A stretch of 60,335 bases of DNA from Gammaproteobacteria bacterium. Lineage in GTDB: Bacteria; Pseudomonadota; Gammaproteobacteria; Pseudomonadales; Pseudohongiellaceae. Position 1 is the stretch's first letter. Every line of letters starts with the position of its first letter. Positions 35,212-44,575 of the stretch are shown piece after piece. Location: contig JAURCS010000017.1 in the NCBI GenBank assembly GCA_030828385.1, forward strand, positions 1 through 60,335, given 5' to 3'. The notes under the pieces were generated by a model that was given only the letters and a program-made list of their open reading frames with translations, was not told the origin of the DNA and made no database searches. The position numbers and the translations under genes are program-made.

Positions 35212-36120
35212 CTAGGCAGGAATTTCGCCATCTACAATGGTACGAATCATTTCCCTGCGGTAACCGTCATAATCGTTAAAGGCTTTATGCAGACACAGAC
35301 GATTGTCCCATATTACCAGCATGTTTGGTTCCCAACGCAGACGGCAATTGAACTCTTCCCGGGTTACATGCCAGCCAAGAAAATCGAGCAGAGGTTTGGA
35401 TTCTTCCTGGGTCATTCCTTCAATACCCATACTGTAGGAGCAGTCGCAATACAGACTTTTCTTGCCAGTAACAGGATGAGTACGCACCAGGGGATGGAAA
35501 TTACCCTTCACCATTTTTTGCTGGTCCATGGTTAATTCAATTTCGCCAACGCTGAGGTCATTCATTACAGGTTTGGCTTTAGTGACATTTTGCAGAACCC
35601 AGGCAGCAGACATATGAACTTTCAGGCCACTGATCACTTCTTTCATTTTGTCACTCAGCAGGTCATAGGCAAGTTCGGCATTAGTCCACCAGGTATCACC
35701 ACCGTAGGGAGGGATATCAAGTGATTGCAGTAAACTGACTGCCGGCGGCTTTTCCAGGAAAGGGGAGTCGGTATGCCAGCCATCACCAAAAATCCAGTCC
35801 ACCACGGTACTGGCCTCTTTAATCAGGCGCTGCACATTCGGATGCCCCTCAATACCATTAGTATAGGCGTCCGTGCCAAAGTCACCAAACTTGAGGGTTA
35901 AAGCTTCCTGGTCCTCAATAGTCATATTGGTCTGACCACGGAAATAGATCATCTTGTAACGAAACAGGGCATCCTTGACCTGTTGGAACTGCTCATCGGA
36001 AATATTGGCAATATCTACATCCAGAATTTCTGCCCCCATGGCGCTGGCCAGTGGTAAGGTCCTGATGGCGGTATAGCCATTTATCTTGTCGTCAAAATAT
36101 TCCGGGGGGTAGAATCGCAT
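35212..36120 (-). CDS. TauD/TfdA-family Fe(II)/2-oxoglutarate dioxygenase
   Basis: A 302-residue oxygenase. The iron-binding facial triad is visible: His116 and Asp118 in GWHTDSP and His278 in LCLHKAFND, with an Arg for 2-oxoglutarate (GYRREMIRT, Arg289 or Arg293). Such enzymes hydroxylate taurine, 2,4-D, alkyl sulfates or similar compounds in the cytoplasm, releasing succinate. AAGGACAG precedes the ATG. No transporter gene is adjacent, so the substrate is open. It diverges from the gene at 36388. Confidence 0.85.
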   Translation of the reverse strand: MRFYPPEYFDDKINGYTAIRTLPLASAMGAEILDVDIANISDEQFQQVKDALFRYKMIYFRGQTNMTIEDQEALTLKFGDFGTDAYTNGIEGHPNVQRLIKEASTVVDWIFGDGWHTDSPFLEKPPAVSLLQSLDIPPYGGDTWWTNAELAYDLLSDKMKEVISGLKVHMSAAWVLQNVTKAKPVMNDLSVGEIELTMDQQKMVKGNFHPLVRTHPVTGKKSLYCDCSYSMGIEGMTQEESKPLLDFLGWHVTREEFNCRLRWEPNMLVIWDNRLCLHKAFNDYDGYRREMIRTIVDGEIPA

Positions 36121-36387
36121 GAGCTGTCCTTATTTCCTTATTACTGATTTTTTTAAGTATGTCATAAATCATACACAAGAGAGTGTGGAATTTGTATTAT
36201 TGTCGCTGTTGATGTTTTGTTTTCAATCAAGCTAAATACATCAAAAGGGTTCTCCCTGAAGCAGCCTGGGTTGAGTAGGCTGTATTGATTCAGGCGGGCA
36301 ATTACCAGATAAAATCCAAGGCCATAAAATATAGCGAGTTTTTTTGCGAACTGAGGTTCAAACACCATAAAAAAAGTACTGATAGGT

Positions 36388-37134
36388 TTGGTAATAGTTT
36401 TAATCCTGATTGGAGGCGGAGTGTTTCTGCTTTTTAGTAACCTGAACAAAATAGTAGAAACAGGCATTGAAACTGCTGGCAGCAGTGCCCTTGGTTCCCG
36501 CGTAGAGGTGGGTAGTGTCGCTATAGATCTCACCTCAGGTGCTGCCTCCATTTATAATTTCAGTGTTGCCAATCCGACTGGTTACAGCAATGCCGAGATG
36601 ATCAGTTTTGATGAGCTTAGCGTGGCTATCGATTTGCAAAATACGAATAGCCAGAATGTTCATGTGACCAGTATCGTGGCACGCTCGCCACATGTGTTAT
36701 ATGAAACCAGTGGCGGTGTTGCCAATCTGGACAAGGTCAGCGAGCGCTTTGATGATGGTAGCTCGGCAGCGGAACCCCAGGGCGCTGACTCTGCGAATAT
36801 CAATATCGTGATTGACAGTGTGCTGATAGAAAATATTCAGGGCACCTTGATGTCTGACCGTTTACCTTCTGCGGTAGAGGTAAGTCTAGGTGATGTGCGC
36901 TTAAATAATCTCGAAGGTGACCCGGAAGAGCTGGCACAGCAAATAATGGCCCCGGTGATCAGTCAGATTGGTACTGCCGCAGCCCAGGCTCTTGCCCAAT
37001 CCATTACAGAACTGCTGGAAAATGCTGAAGCTATCAATGAGCAGGTTCAGGACGCCAGAGATCAAATTGATGATGTCACCAATCAGGCCAGTGAGGCACT
37101 TGAGAGTGTGGGGAATTTGTTTAAAAGAGACTGA
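36388..37134 (+). CDS. AsmA-like membrane-anchored protein
   Basis: A 248-residue protein: one N-terminal membrane anchor, then LNKIVETGIETAGSSALGSRVEVGSVAIDLTSGAASIYNFSV, the usual beginning of AsmA/DUF748-type bridge-like proteins, and a helical C-terminus (from ELLENAEAINEQ) that looks like a coiled coil. AsmA-like proteins work in lipid transport or outer-membrane assembly. The start is odd: the sequence KKVLIGLVIVLI upstream is preceded by ATA at 36367, not ATG, and GAGG lies ten bases before it. TTG at 36388 is the first standard codon. See findings. Confidence 0.65.
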   Translation: MVIVLILIGGGVFLLFSNLNKIVETGIETAGSSALGSRVEVGSVAIDLTSGAASIYNFSVANPTGYSNAEMISFDELSVAIDLQNTNSQNVHVTSIVARSPHVLYETSGGVANLDKVSERFDDGSSAAEPQGADSANINIVIDSVLIENIQGTLMSDRLPSAVEVSLGDVRLNNLEGDPEELAQQIMAPVISQIGTAAAQALAQSITELLENAEAINEQVQDARDQIDDVTNQASEALESVGNLFKRD

Positions 37135-37160
37135 TTAATACACTCAGTACTTTTTTGAAA

Positions 37161-37190
37161 ACAGTAACGACCCGGTGTGGTCGTTACTGT
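37161..37190. terminator. Terminator hairpin between convergent genes
   Basis: ACAGTAACGAC (37161-37171) pairs with GTCGTTACTGT (37180-37190) around an eight-base loop. T-rich DNA flanks it on both strands, so it can serve both the AsmA-like gene and the acetoacetyl-CoA synthetase gene. Confidence 0.7.
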
Positions 37191-37217
37191 TTGATTACTG
37201 CAAGTGCCCGACTTTCC

Positions 37218-39284
37218 CTAGCCCAGTTTATCCTTGTGCTGTTCCCGGAATTGAATAAAGTAATCCAGTGATCCCGGATTACTCATGGCATCGCGGTTGG
37301 CGGCTTTGGCTGCATCTTTACCCATCAGAATTTTTCTCACAGGCACTTCCATTTTCTTGCCGGTAAGGGTGTAGGGAATTTCCTCTACCTGGTAAATCTC
37401 GTCAGGAATATGCCGCGGCGAATAGTCGTTGCGTAGTTTCTGACAAATTGTTTGTTTTAGCTCGTCGCTGAGGATTTTCCCTTCGGGTAATTTGACGAAC
37501 AGTGGCATGAAGAACTGTTCACCAGGGAGATCCAGGTTGACGATGATTGAGTCTTCCACGTCGTCCAGGCCATCTACAGCGCGGTAAATTTCTGCAGTGC
37601 CGATACGAATGCCGTAACGATTCAGGGTGGCATCGGAGCGTCCTAAAACAAAGCAGCCATCTTCTTCATTAATCATGAAGTAATCGCCCTGGCGCCAGAT
37701 GCCGGGATACTCCTCAAAATAGGTTTCCTGATATCGTACATTGCCTTCGTCATTCCAGAAATAAAGCGGCATGGAGGGCATCGGTTGGGTTACCACGAAT
37801 TCGCCAACCTCATTTATCAGGGAATTGCCGTTTTCATCAAAGGCCTGAAGATCCACCCCCAGATGAGGCATCTGAATAACGCCTGCTTTGACTGGCAGAC
37901 CTGGCATTGGCCCACAGAAACCATTACATATATCAGTACCACCGCTGCCCGGAGCGACATATAAATCACTTTTTACATTGTCGTAAAACCACTTCGTACA
38001 TTCTGCCGAAACCACAGAGCCGGCCAGCATGATTGATTCAAGCTTTTCAAAGGCAAACTTGTCCTTGGGGACCAGTCCCATATTCTGTTGCATCTGCTGC
38101 AAGGTAGGGCTGGCACCAAACAGGACAGCGCCGGCATCATCACACATTTTCCACAGCGCATCGGGTTCCGGATAAGTGGGATTGCCGTCATAAAGAATCG
38201 GACAGGCATCGTAAAGCAGTGAACTGATCACAAAGTTCCACATCATCCAGCCAGTGGTAGTAAAGAAGAACAGTCGATCCTGAGGCTTGAGGTTGTAATG
38301 CAAGACGCCGAGTACATAATGTTGCAGGATAATACCGCCATGGCCGTGGACTATGGCTTTTGGCAAGCCTGTAGTACCGGAAGAAAAAAGAATCCACAAA
38401 GGATGGTCGAAAGGCACCTGTTCAAATTCAAAATCAACTGCCGCCACAGGTTCCTTATCCAGTAAGTCCTGCCAGAGAATGGCATTATGTACCGGTAATT
38501 CAGTATCGCTCTCGTCCAGATAGGGTAGATAGATAACCTTTTCAATGCTGGGCAAGGTTTCAATAATATTTTTGACTTCAGCCTTACGGTTAAATGCTTT
38601 TCCCTTGTATTCATAACCGTCCACGCAGAAAAGAACCTTCGGTTCTATCTGTGAAAGACGATCAAGTACACTGTGGGTGCCGAAATCCGGTGAGCAGGAT
38701 GACCAGATTGCACCAATACTGCTGCAGGCAAGAAGCGCAATGGCCGCTTCCGGTATATTGGTCATATAGGAAGCAACCCTGTCGCCGGGTTTGATGCCCA
38801 TTTTTCTCAATTCTGTGGCGAGAATACGAACACTGTTGCCAAGTACCGACCAATCCAGTTCATTCAGGGTCTGATCTTCGTTAGCAAAAAGCAGGGCGGT
38901 GGTGCCCGGTTTTTCGTTACGTAGAATATGCTGGGCGTAATTTAGAGTTGAGCCGGGAAACCATTGTGCTCCCGGCATAGTGCGTTTGCCGAGTACTGCA
39001 GTTGGAGGTGATGATGCGTCTATGTCAAAATAGTCCCAGGCAGCTTGCCAGAAATCGTCGAGATGATCCAATGACCAGCGTCTCATCTGGTGCAAATCAT
39101 CAAACTCAACATTTCGGTTCTCTTTCAGCCACTGCCGAAAGGCATTGAGATTGGTTTGTTCAACCCACTCCGGGGAAGGTTCCCAGAGAATTTCGCCTAC
39201 AGTCACCATAGTTAAATCAGTCCTGTCCGTAATTGTCGATTTTTTAAAGGCGGCAATATTATCATCCCCACTGGTCAGGGTCAT
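37218..39284 (-). CDS. aacS: Acetoacetyl-CoA synthetase
   Basis: A 688-residue AMP-forming ligase. It has WFPGSTLNYAQHIL near the N-terminus, the ATP-binding ILFSSGTTGLPKAIVHGHGG, and the C-terminal LTGKKMEVPVRKIL with the catalytic Lys, plus the family GSGGTDICNGFCGPMPGLPV, which fits acetoacetate rather than acetate. It activates acetoacetate with CoA for ketone-body or polyester metabolism. The start at 39284 has AGGGA six bases upstream; a shorter ATG at 39209 is possible. It is monocistronic and diverges from the cytochrome at 39395. Confidence 0.88.
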   Translation of the reverse strand: MTLTSGDDNIAAFKKSTITDRTDLTMVTVGEILWEPSPEWVEQTNLNAFRQWLKENRNVEFDDLHQMRRWSLDHLDDFWQAAWDYFDIDASSPPTAVLGKRTMPGAQWFPGSTLNYAQHILRNEKPGTTALLFANEDQTLNELDWSVLGNSVRILATELRKMGIKPGDRVASYMTNIPEAAIALLACSSIGAIWSSCSPDFGTHSVLDRLSQIEPKVLFCVDGYEYKGKAFNRKAEVKNIIETLPSIEKVIYLPYLDESDTELPVHNAILWQDLLDKEPVAAVDFEFEQVPFDHPLWILFSSGTTGLPKAIVHGHGGIILQHYVLGVLHYNLKPQDRLFFFTTTGWMMWNFVISSLLYDACPILYDGNPTYPEPDALWKMCDDAGAVLFGASPTLQQMQQNMGLVPKDKFAFEKLESIMLAGSVVSAECTKWFYDNVKSDLYVAPGSGGTDICNGFCGPMPGLPVKAGVIQMPHLGVDLQAFDENGNSLINEVGEFVVTQPMPSMPLYFWNDEGNVRYQETYFEEYPGIWRQGDYFMINEEDGCFVLGRSDATLNRYGIRIGTAEIYRAVDGLDDVEDSIIVNLDLPGEQFFMPLFVKLPEGKILSDELKQTICQKLRNDYSPRHIPDEIYQVEEIPYTLTGKKMEVPVRKILMGKDAAKAANRDAMSNPGSLDYFIQFREQHKDKLG

Positions 39285-39394
39285 TATGATTCCCTGTGTA
39301 AATTCATACAGGTATAAATTGTTAAGTTAACTGAGGCAATTTTCTGGCAACCTGTATAATCAGATTTGCAGTTTGGCAGTCGGATATTCGAATA

Positions 39395-39808
39395 ATGAAA
39401 AATAAAATGCACGTTCTGGTCGGTACTATATTAATCAGCATGCTCGTCGTGGGTTTAACCTGGATAATTATCACGGTAAACAGTGATATGCAGATACCGG
39501 ATCTGGATAACGCGCTTGCTGAAAGAGGGCTGGAACTGGCGCAGAGCAATGGCTGTATCGCCTGCCACAGCCTCGATGGCGGAATTGGTATTGGGCCGAC
39601 ATGGCTTGGTATGTATGGCAAAACAGAAACTCTCACGGATGGTTCAACGGTTGTAGTGGATGAGGAGTACATTATTGAATCCATAGTTCGCCCTGACGCC
39701 AGACAAGTTCAGGGTTTTGAAAACCTGATGGTGCGCTATTTCCTTTCACCGGAAGATTTGCAGGCCCTGGTGGAATTTACCCGCCAGCTGTCGCTGCAGG
39801 AACCTTGA
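39395..39808 (+). CDS. Membrane-anchored c-type cytochrome, CoxB-like domain
   Basis: A 137-residue protein with an N-terminal membrane anchor (about residues 7-28) and one haem c site, CIACH at 54-58. The part after it (GPTWLGMYGKTETLTDGS, DEEYIIESIVRPDA, GFENLM, LSPEDLQALVEFT) follows the cytochrome c domain at the C-terminus of cytochrome c oxidase subunit II. It stands alone, without other oxidase genes, so it is an electron carrier of that lineage rather than an oxidase subunit. Confidence 0.8.
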   Translation: MKNKMHVLVGTILISMLVVGLTWIIITVNSDMQIPDLDNALAERGLELAQSNGCIACHSLDGGIGIGPTWLGMYGKTETLTDGSTVVVDEEYIIESIVRPDARQVQGFENLMVRYFLSPEDLQALVEFTRQLSLQEP

Positions 39809-39846
39809 GACACAGGTGCCAGTCAGGTTTTTGAGGGAAAATATTT

Positions 39847-40158
39847 CTAGTGAAGCAGTTCTACCGGGGCATTGGTGACCAGTCCGGCGCCATCGATGGT
39901 GTCAAAAACACTGACAGTCACATTGTCTCTTACATTTTTTAGATGCTTCACCAATTCACCGGCGGCATAGTCTTCCGCCTGGTCTCTGGTGCTAAACAGG
40001 TATATCCCCCCAGCTGTTTTGGTGGCTTCATCCACCAGCCAGATTTTCCATACCAGGCCATCTACGCCGGTAAATCTGCCTGCGGCTTCTTCCGAATGAT
40101 TTTCTATGTCCGCCTGGGATTCGGTATAGGGAAAGTTGATCTGAACTATAGAAGACAT
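39847..40158 (-). CDS. YdhR-family monooxygenase-like protein
   Basis: A 103-residue protein of the ferredoxin-like dimeric alpha-beta barrel type. IVQINFPY, EEAAGRFTGVDGLVWKIWLVDE and TAGGIYLFSTRDQAEDYAAG match the putative monooxygenase YdhR family. Members are small dimers; activity is unproven. GGAT precedes the ATG. It is convergent with the cytochrome gene and lies in front of the peroxiredoxin terminator. Confidence 0.75.
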   Translation of the reverse strand: MSSIVQINFPYTESQADIENHSEEAAGRFTGVDGLVWKIWLVDEATKTAGGIYLFSTRDQAEDYAAGELVKHLKNVRDNVTVSVFDTIDGAGLVTNAPVELLH

Positions 40159-40263
40159 GGTGCTTATCCTTTATTTTTTCTGGGGATACACTTTAAATAA
40201 GCTCGTGTACCTCAGCAAGCCCAAACAGGCAATTTTTGAGCTTATCCAGAGCAGGAATTTCAG

Positions 40264-40297
40264 GAAAAAAAAGGGCCAGTCTCAAGGTGCTGGCCCA
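40264..40297 (-). terminator. Rho-independent terminator of the peroxiredoxin gene
   Basis: On the minus strand a GGGCCAG stem (40290-40296 paired with 40273-40279) with a ten-base loop is followed by eight Ts. It lies 32 bases after the peroxiredoxin stop codon. Confidence 0.9.
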
Positions 40298-40328
40298 AAG
40301 GGGGTATTAAGGGGATTTGGAACACCGC

Positions 40329-40859
40329 TTAGCTGGCTTCGTTTTTCAAATAATCCAGCATGGTTTCGACGTCAGAACAGGTGAAAGGATCATCCGGGCA
40401 GTTATCAACCTTGCCTGGTTCGCTAAACATTTTTTCAACAACACCATCGTTAACAACGATGGAATAACGCCATGAACGATCACCAAAGCCGAGATTTTCC
40501 TTTTTTACCAGCATGTCCATGCCGCGAGTAAAATCACCATTACCATCAGGTAATAATTTCACGTTTTTAGCACCTAGCTGTTTGCCCCATTGGTACATGG
40601 AAAAGGCATCATTCACGCTCAGACAATGTACTTCGTCAATGCCCTGGGCTTTCAGGTCTTCATAATGCTTTTCATAGCCAGGCAGATGGGTGCTGCTGCA
40701 GGTCGGTGTAAAGGCACCGGGTAAGGCAAAAAGGACAACACGCTTGCCTTTGAATATTTCATCACTGGTTACATCCTGCCAGCGGAAAGGGTTATCACCA
40801 CCGATGCTTTCATCGCGCACACGGGTTTTAAATGTTACTTCAGGTACAGTAGTTGTCAT
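40329..40859 (-). CDS. Peroxiredoxin (Prx5/AhpE-like)
   Basis: A 176-residue thiol peroxidase. The active site PGAFTPTC is at residues 47-54 with peroxidatic Cys54; the family Arg is present in DRSWRYSIVV. Extra cysteines in DNCPDDPFTCSD near the C-terminus could resolve the disulfide. It reduces hydrogen peroxide and organic peroxides in the cytoplasm. AGGAG lies ahead of the ATG. A near-perfect OxyR-type site abuts the -35 box of its predicted promoter, so induction by peroxide is likely. Confidence 0.88.
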   Translation of the reverse strand: MTTTVPEVTFKTRVRDESIGGDNPFRWQDVTSDEIFKGKRVVLFALPGAFTPTCSSTHLPGYEKHYEDLKAQGIDEVHCLSVNDAFSMYQWGKQLGAKNVKLLPDGNGDFTRGMDMLVKKENLGFGDRSWRYSIVVNDGVVEKMFSEPGKVDNCPDDPFTCSDVETMLDYLKNEAS

Positions 40860-40903
40860 AATTTTCTCCTGTAGAGAGCTGCTTGTTTTTGAATAATGGC
40901 GAT

Positions 40904-40932
40904 ACTATAGGGAGTGCTGGTGGATAGGTAAA
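40904..40932 (-). promoter_or_regulatory. Predicted promoter of the peroxiredoxin gene
   Basis: On the minus strand, TTTACC (40927-40932) and TATAGT (40904-40909) are separated by exactly 17 bases and lie 45 bases before the start codon. The weak -35 and adjacent operator suit an activator-dependent promoter. Confidence 0.45.
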
Positions 40933-40969
40933 ATATATTAACCCTATCGTCATGATAGATATATTCTAT
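40933..40969 (-). promoter_or_regulatory. Candidate OxyR operator
   Basis: ATAT-N7-CTAT-N7-ATAG-N7-CTAT matches the OxyR tetranucleotide pattern ATAG-N7-CTAT-N7-ATAG-N7-CTAT at 15 of 16 positions with exact spacing. The site touches the -35 box of the peroxiredoxin promoter, the position used by OxyR to activate transcription. Confidence 0.65.
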
Positions 40970-40988
40970 GAGTGAACGGTGGAAAGGG

Positions 40989-41870
40989 TCAGGCGCCGAA
41001 AGTCATATTATTTTTACCGAGGATTGCCGCTTCAAAACCCAGTATGATTTTTTTACGTTCAGCTCCCCAGCGGTACTGACCACTTTCCCCTGTTTTCTTG
41101 ATTACACGGTGGCAAGGGATTAGCCATGCAATGGAATTGCGTGCAATGGCGGAAGCGCAGGCCCTGGTGGCGGCAGGCTTCCCGGTCATTTCTGCCAGTG
41201 TTTCATAGCTGCAAAGTTGCCCATAGGGAATTCTTAACAGGGCTTGCCAGACCTGGATCTGGAAATTGGTACCTTTCAGCAAAAGGGAGATTTGCCCGGT
41301 TTTTTCAGACATATTGCCAAACAAACGCCGGTGTACAGATTCTGTCTTGGCTTCATCTCTAATGGGGTCCGAAAAGGGCCATTGTTCCCGTAGTTCGGAT
41401 AAGCTTTGCTGTCTACTGGTAGTGGTGAATTCCAGGTGACAAATTCCCTTGTCAGTTACTGCCAGCAGATAATCGCCAAAAGGGGATTCATGAAACCCAT
41501 AATGGATGCGCAGTCCCTGACCTTTGGCCCTGTATTGGGCCGGGGAGACGGCTTCAGTTTGAATAAACAGGTCATGCAAGCGAGCGGGCCCTGAAAGTCC
41601 GGCTTGATAACTGGCATCCAGAGGCTTGATACCTTCATCCAGCAGAGTTTTTATATACTCCTTGCTCAGATACTGGCTGAAGCGTTTTGGACTAATCCCC
41701 ACCCAGCGTTTAAACATTTTTTGAAAATGAAATTCGCTTAATCCACAGTCATTGGCAAGTTGTGCCAGGGATGGCGGGCTATGCTGGTTTTGTGCAAGGA
41801 TGTACAGAGCGCTCTGGATTTTGTCATAAGTCGCATTTTTGCCGGGAATTTTTTCGGGTTCAGTTGCCAT
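40989..41870 (-). CDS. Ada-like regulator/methylated-DNA-cysteine methyltransferase
   Basis: A 293-residue two-domain protein: an AraC-type DNA-binding domain (about residues 15-115, with FQKMFKRWVGISPKRFSQYL) and a C-terminal O6-alkylguanine methyltransferase with the active site IPCHRVI followed by GQYRWGAERKK. The N-terminal phosphotriester (zinc) domain of enterobacterial Ada is missing. It removes alkyl groups from guanine and may activate repair genes. It lies on the same strand upstream of the peroxiredoxin, but the operator between them suggests separate transcription. GTG at 41876 is an alternative start. Confidence 0.85.
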   Translation of the reverse strand: MATEPEKIPGKNATYDKIQSALYILAQNQHSPPSLAQLANDCGLSEFHFQKMFKRWVGISPKRFSQYLSKEYIKTLLDEGIKPLDASYQAGLSGPARLHDLFIQTEAVSPAQYRAKGQGLRIHYGFHESPFGDYLLAVTDKGICHLEFTTTSRQQSLSELREQWPFSDPIRDEAKTESVHRRLFGNMSEKTGQISLLLKGTNFQIQVWQALLRIPYGQLCSYETLAEMTGKPAATRACASAIARNSIAWLIPCHRVIKKTGESGQYRWGAERKKIILGFEAAILGKNNMTFGA

Positions 41871-42001
41871 AAACACTAACGTAGTCGGTTTAGGCTAAAA
41901 AGAAAATCCGTTTCTTGCGGTTTTTTTCGCGTTTTGCGCCATATGCTTTCAGGAATTAGACAATAGCCTTTTCGTGCTGAGAAGTAATAGAATCAACGCC
42001 C

Positions 42002-43456
42002 ATGCTTAACTCTTTTTCAATTCGGCAGTTAACGGGGCTTATCGCAGGTCCCTTGCTGTTCTCTCTCGTGCTGTTTTTGCCCCTGCCGGAGGGTATGACG
42101 CCTCAAGCCTCCCGGGTTGCGGCAGTCGCCCTGCTAATGGCCTGTTTCTGGATGGCAGAGACTGTACCCATCCCGGCCACGGCCATGCTGCCAATATTTA
42201 TGTTTCCTGTCCTGGGCATTATGCCAACTTCTGAGGTCACTCAGGCCTATGGCAACCAGATACTTTTTCTTTTTATGGGAGGATTTCTTATTGCAGTGGC
42301 CATGCAGAAATGGAAACTGCATCGCCGCATAGCACTAAATGTAATACTCAAGGTCGGTAGTAGCCCTAATCGCCTGGTCCTTGGCTTTATGTTGGCGACA
42401 GCATTGTTGTCTATGTGGATCAGTAATACAGCCACCGCCATGATGATGACCCCCGTTGCCATTGCCGTGATTGAGCAGTCTCGACTCGATCGGGCAAATG
42501 AGGCGCAAACAGATGATTTCAGTTTTGGTACGGCATTAATGCTGGGAATTGCCTATTCAGCCTCCATCGGTGGTGTTGCTACGCTAGTGGGAACACCACC
42601 CAATGCGATTCTGATCGGTATTATCGATACTGTTTATGGCTATGAAATTGCTTTCTTCGACTGGATGAAACTCGGCGTACCAGTGTCAGTTACCATGCTG
42701 GCGCTTACCTGGATTTTCCTGACTAAAATCATGTTCAAAATGACAGGCGCCAATACCCAAAGTGATAGTGCTGATAGTCATATCAGAAATGAACTGGCAG
42801 CATTGGGAGTAATGACCAGCGAAGAAAAGAAAGTCGCCCTGGTATTTTTTCTGGTGGCCGTATGCTGGATTTTCAACGGACTGTTTTCTCCGGACGTATT
42901 AAGTTTCGTAACTGACCCTGCCATTGCCATGAGTGGAGCCTTCATGCTTTTCATTCTTCCTGCGAGCAGGGAGCAGGGCGGCTTTTTGCTGGACTGGAAA
43001 ACGGCCGCAACGATTCCCTGGGATATTATTATTCTAATGGGCGGAGGGTTCGCACTGGCCTCGGGCTTTAGTGAATCAGGATTAACCCAGTGGTTGGCGA
43101 GTCAATTAACCATACTTCAGGGCGTGCATTTCTTTGTGCTGATTATTGTGGTGGTTTTATTTGTCACATTCCTGACTGAAATGACATCCAATGCAGCCAC
43201 AGCCACCCTCTTCATTCCAGTCATGGGTGCACTGGCCATCACCATGGATATGCATCCTTTCACCTTGATGGTACCAGCTGCATTGGCTGCATCGATGGCA
43301 TTTATGCTACCGGTGGCAACACCGCCAAATGCCATTGTGTTTGCCAGCAGACAAATTACTATCGGCCAGATGGCCAAAACCGGCTTTGTACTGAATATCG
43401 TCGGGGCGTTAATAGTCAGCTCCATGAGTTATTTATTGCTGGGTCAATTGCAGTAG
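42002..43456 (+). CDS. SLC13/DASS family anion transporter
   Basis: A 484-residue membrane protein. The two paired motifs of the divalent anion:sodium symporter family are present: WISNTATAMMM with GTPPNAI in the first half and EMTSNAATATLF with ATPPNAIVF in the second, where the SNT/TPP residues bind sodium and substrate. Relatives transport succinate, citrate or sulfate. There is no clear ribosome-binding site before the ATG. The downstream AI-2E-like gene follows 12 bases later, so the two are probably co-transcribed. Confidence 0.85.
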   Translation: MLNSFSIRQLTGLIAGPLLFSLVLFLPLPEGMTPQASRVAAVALLMACFWMAETVPIPATAMLPIFMFPVLGIMPTSEVTQAYGNQILFLFMGGFLIAVAMQKWKLHRRIALNVILKVGSSPNRLVLGFMLATALLSMWISNTATAMMMTPVAIAVIEQSRLDRANEAQTDDFSFGTALMLGIAYSASIGGVATLVGTPPNAILIGIIDTVYGYEIAFFDWMKLGVPVSVTMLALTWIFLTKIMFKMTGANTQSDSADSHIRNELAALGVMTSEEKKVALVFFLVAVCWIFNGLFSPDVLSFVTDPAIAMSGAFMLFILPASREQGGFLLDWKTAATIPWDIIILMGGGFALASGFSESGLTQWLASQLTILQGVHFFVLIIVVVLFVTFLTEMTSNAATATLFIPVMGALAITMDMHPFTLMVPAALAASMAFMLPVATPPNAIVFASRQITIGQMAKTGFVLNIVGALIVSSMSYLLLGQLQ

Positions 43457-43468
43457 GACCTTCACAGG

Positions 43469-44575
43469 TTGAGCATTTTGCTTGATGAAAGCCGCAAAAC
43501 AGGAAATGGATCATTGGAAAATAATAAACTGAAACTACAAAATTTTGTGCTCTCTGCAATTTTAGTTGTGATCATATTTTATTTACTGGTGGTAGGTCAG
43601 ACTATTTTGCTACCCCTGGTGATAGCCATAGTCTTCTGGTATCTGATTACACTGTTATCTGAAGGTTTTGGGAAAATTAAACTTGGCGAGAAAGCTCTCA
43701 ATAAGCTGAGTCGCTATGTTCTTTCCTTTCTGGCTTTTTTTACCATCATCTGGGGCCTGGTTGAGCTAATTGCTATTAATATCGGCGGTGTCGTAAGAGT
43801 GGCTCCAGTCTATCAGGCAAATCTTGAAGCGCGCTGGGAAAGTATTCTTGAACTTCTCCATATTGAACAGGAGCCGACGTTGGCGCAGTTGACCGAGGTT
43901 GTAGACCTGGGGCAGTTCATAACCGGGCTGGCTGCATCACTAACCAATGTGGCAGCCAATATGGGTATTATTCTTATTTATGTGATTTTTCTTTTACTGG
44001 AACAGGGCAATTTCGGGGACAAGGTTGCTGCGCTGGCAAATAGTAAAGAAAAGGAAAGAAGTGTCAGGCTGCTGATCAGGAAAATCAACAAGGACGTGAA
44101 AAAATATATCAGCATCAAAATGCTGACCAGTACTTCAACAGGGGTGCTCAGTTATATTTTTATGAAAGTGGTTGGGGTGGATTTTGCCGAGTTCTGGGCA
44201 GTTCTTATTTTCCTGTTGAATTTTATTCCCACCATCGGCTCAATCGTAGCAACAATATTTCCATCACTCATTACCCTGGTTCAATTTGAAAGCTATACCC
44301 CGTTTTTTGTCGTTCTTGGTGGCGTCACGGCAATCCAGGTTTGTGTTGGTAATATTCTTGAGCCCAGATTAATGGGTAATTCACTTAACCTGAGTCCATT
44401 GGTCATTTTGCTGAACTTGTCATTGTGGGGGCTTATTTGGGGAATACCGGGGATGTTTCTCTGTGTTCCGTTTCTGGTTATTTCCGCGATTGTTTTTTCC
44501 CATGTGCCACAGACCCGCTCTATTGCCATTCTGTTATCCAGAGATGGTCAGATTAAGGATCTGATGGAGGAGTAG
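43469..44575 (+). CDS. AI-2E family transporter-like membrane protein
   Basis: A 368-residue membrane protein with the AI-2E/PerM layout: hydrophobic pairs at each end, a central soluble segment, and the family core FAEFWAVLIFLLNFIPTIGSIVATIFP followed by NILEPRLMGNSLNLSPLVILL. Members are called autoinducer-2 exporters but several act as Na+/H+ antiporters. The frame has no ATG at its start; TTG at 43469 or TTG at 43514 (with GGA nine bases upstream) is used. It is probably in an operon with the SLC13 gene. Confidence 0.8.
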   Translation: MSILLDESRKTGNGSLENNKLKLQNFVLSAILVVIIFYLLVVGQTILLPLVIAIVFWYLITLLSEGFGKIKLGEKALNKLSRYVLSFLAFFTIIWGLVELIAINIGGVVRVAPVYQANLEARWESILELLHIEQEPTLAQLTEVVDLGQFITGLAASLTNVAANMGIILIYVIFLLLEQGNFGDKVAALANSKEKERSVRLLIRKINKDVKKYISIKMLTSTSTGVLSYIFMKVVGVDFAEFWAVLIFLLNFIPTIGSIVATIFPSLITLVQFESYTPFFVVLGGVTAIQVCVGNILEPRLMGNSLNLSPLVILLNLSLWGLIWGIPGMFLCVPFLVISAIVFSHVPQTRSIAILLSRDGQIKDLMEE

